DNA of 64,000 bases from Polyangiaceae bacterium (lineage in GTDB: Bacteria > Myxococcota_A > Polyangia > Polyangiales > Polyangiaceae): positions 150,393 to 214,392 of the forward strand of contig JABSRN010000007.1 in the NCBI GenBank assembly GCA_013214025.1. Direction: 5' to 3'. The notes beneath the pieces were generated by a model. The model did not search any database. It saw only the letters and a list, made by a program, of their open reading frames with translations, and was not told the DNA's origin. Every line of letters starts with the position of its first letter. Position 1 is the first letter of the stretch. Of this stretch, positions 63,532 to 64,000 are shown piece after piece. The position numbers were made by a program, and so were the translations under genes.

Positions 63532-63879
63532 GGCTGGTGAGTCCACCGTACGACTCGCGCTAAACGTTTACGCATTTCCCCCGCGAGTCCGCTGCCGAAC
63601 CCGGGGACGATCGCTACGCGGTCCAGGCAGGACCGCACCGATACAAACGCAAAAACCGCGCAACGAACGTTTCGCTGCACGGTGTCTGTCGCCTCGTACG
63701 GTCTGGCCACGATACCCGGCTGCCGGGCGAGTGAGGTCGGGGCCTCACGCTGCAAGCACCCGCAGCTCCGGAGGAGCGAGGACGCCGCAGCCGCCTTGGC
63801 GGCGAGGACCTCAGAGAAACAGGTCGAGCGAGTCACGCTGAACGAAAGAGCGAAGCAAATCCCCCCTCCCCCAAGGGGC
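63532..63879. other. 348-base gap between broken lipoprotein and transposase tail
   Basis: No gene is supported. It may include the right end of a transposon whose transposase ends at 63880, but I cannot find a reliable terminal inverted repeat. A short GCCGCC/GGCGGC stem is near 63790. Confidence 0.5.
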
Positions 63880-64000
63880 TCATGATTGATCACAAATATT
63901 GAGCCTGATCATCTCTTGATAGAACGCCTCCCCGGTCGCGAGCTTTTCGTATCCTCGCCCGAGCGTTAGCCAGCCTGGTTCGCCGTTCTGCGACAGGTGA
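63880..64000 (-). CDS. C-terminus of an IS4-type DDE transposase (5' end outside window)
   Basis: Forty residues are visible, entering from the right edge. The sequence QNGEPGWLTLGRGYEKL closely resembles the C-terminal block of IS4-family transposases (typically a DGEPG..LWRG..RL pattern). It ends with CDQS and a TGA at 63882-63880. This is the only transposon-like sequence found in the window; it may be an intact element or a remnant. Confidence 0.5.
   Translation of the reverse strand, partial: HLSQNGEPGWLTLGRGYEKLATGEAFYQEMIRLNICDQS

Overview
The window comes from a GC-rich Gram-negative bacterium, most likely a Myxococcota/deltaproteobacterial lineage. This rests on content: outer-membrane OmpA with thrombospondin-3 calcium repeats, many lipoproteins, an MCE lipid-transport protein, a kinase-fold protein next to a DUF4388 protein, a YfiR-like protein, a MopE-type metal-binding lipoprotein, and a PspA stress operon. 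Genes are dense and mostly chromosomal housekeeping or envelope functions. No phage, plasmid or CRISPR array is seen; the only transposon trace is a probable transposase tail at the right edge.

Layout. 0-5.7 kb: BatD/BatE-like envelope proteins, small TerB and MoaD proteins, a response regulator and an RNase HII-like protein. 5.7-13.7 kb: MATE exporter, metallophosphatase-tetraheme lipoprotein, MCE protein, CAP-domain lipoprotein, OmpA-type protein. 13.9-18.0 kb: rpmG (opposite strand), then the conserved run rpmH-rnpA-yidD-yidC-jag (ribosome, RNase P, membrane insertion). 18.4-24.1 kb: LpoB-like and COG3014-like lipoproteins, then a leftward PspA operon. 24.2-24.6 kb: two tRNA-Ser genes followed by unusual long palindromes. 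24.8-27.7 kb: MFS transporter and small proteins, one with a hairpin over its start codon.

27.7-31.1 kb is a phospholipid-synthesis operon (small transporter, variant CDP-alcohol phosphatidyltransferase, CdsA-like cytidylyltransferase, acyltransferase fused to DUF1456). 33.2-39.9 kb holds a compact unassigned pathway: ATP-grasp ligase, HAD phosphatase, nucleotidyltransferase, M50 protease, methyltransferase, APH-like kinase and a thymidylate-kinase-like NTPase. A heavily broken FapA (DUF342) pseudogene and a double-domain CDP-alcohol phosphatidyltransferase follow.

43.4-64 kb: SpoU methyltransferase, double-vWA lipoprotein, membrane sulfatase-fold enzyme, diheme cytochrome c, a leftward three-gene operon with a pseudokinase, a YkuE-like phosphoesterase, a GT-C-like membrane protein, a YfiR-like protein, a DTW-TruC tRNA-modification fusion, a truncated DUF2141 remnant, a TRAP solute-binding protein and a frameshifted MopE-like lipoprotein. 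Recurrent local features are short tandem duplications (11-19 bp) in intergenic gaps and several genes broken by small indels; some of the latter could be assembly errors. All family calls were made by eye from translated sequence and visible motifs; no database search was possible.
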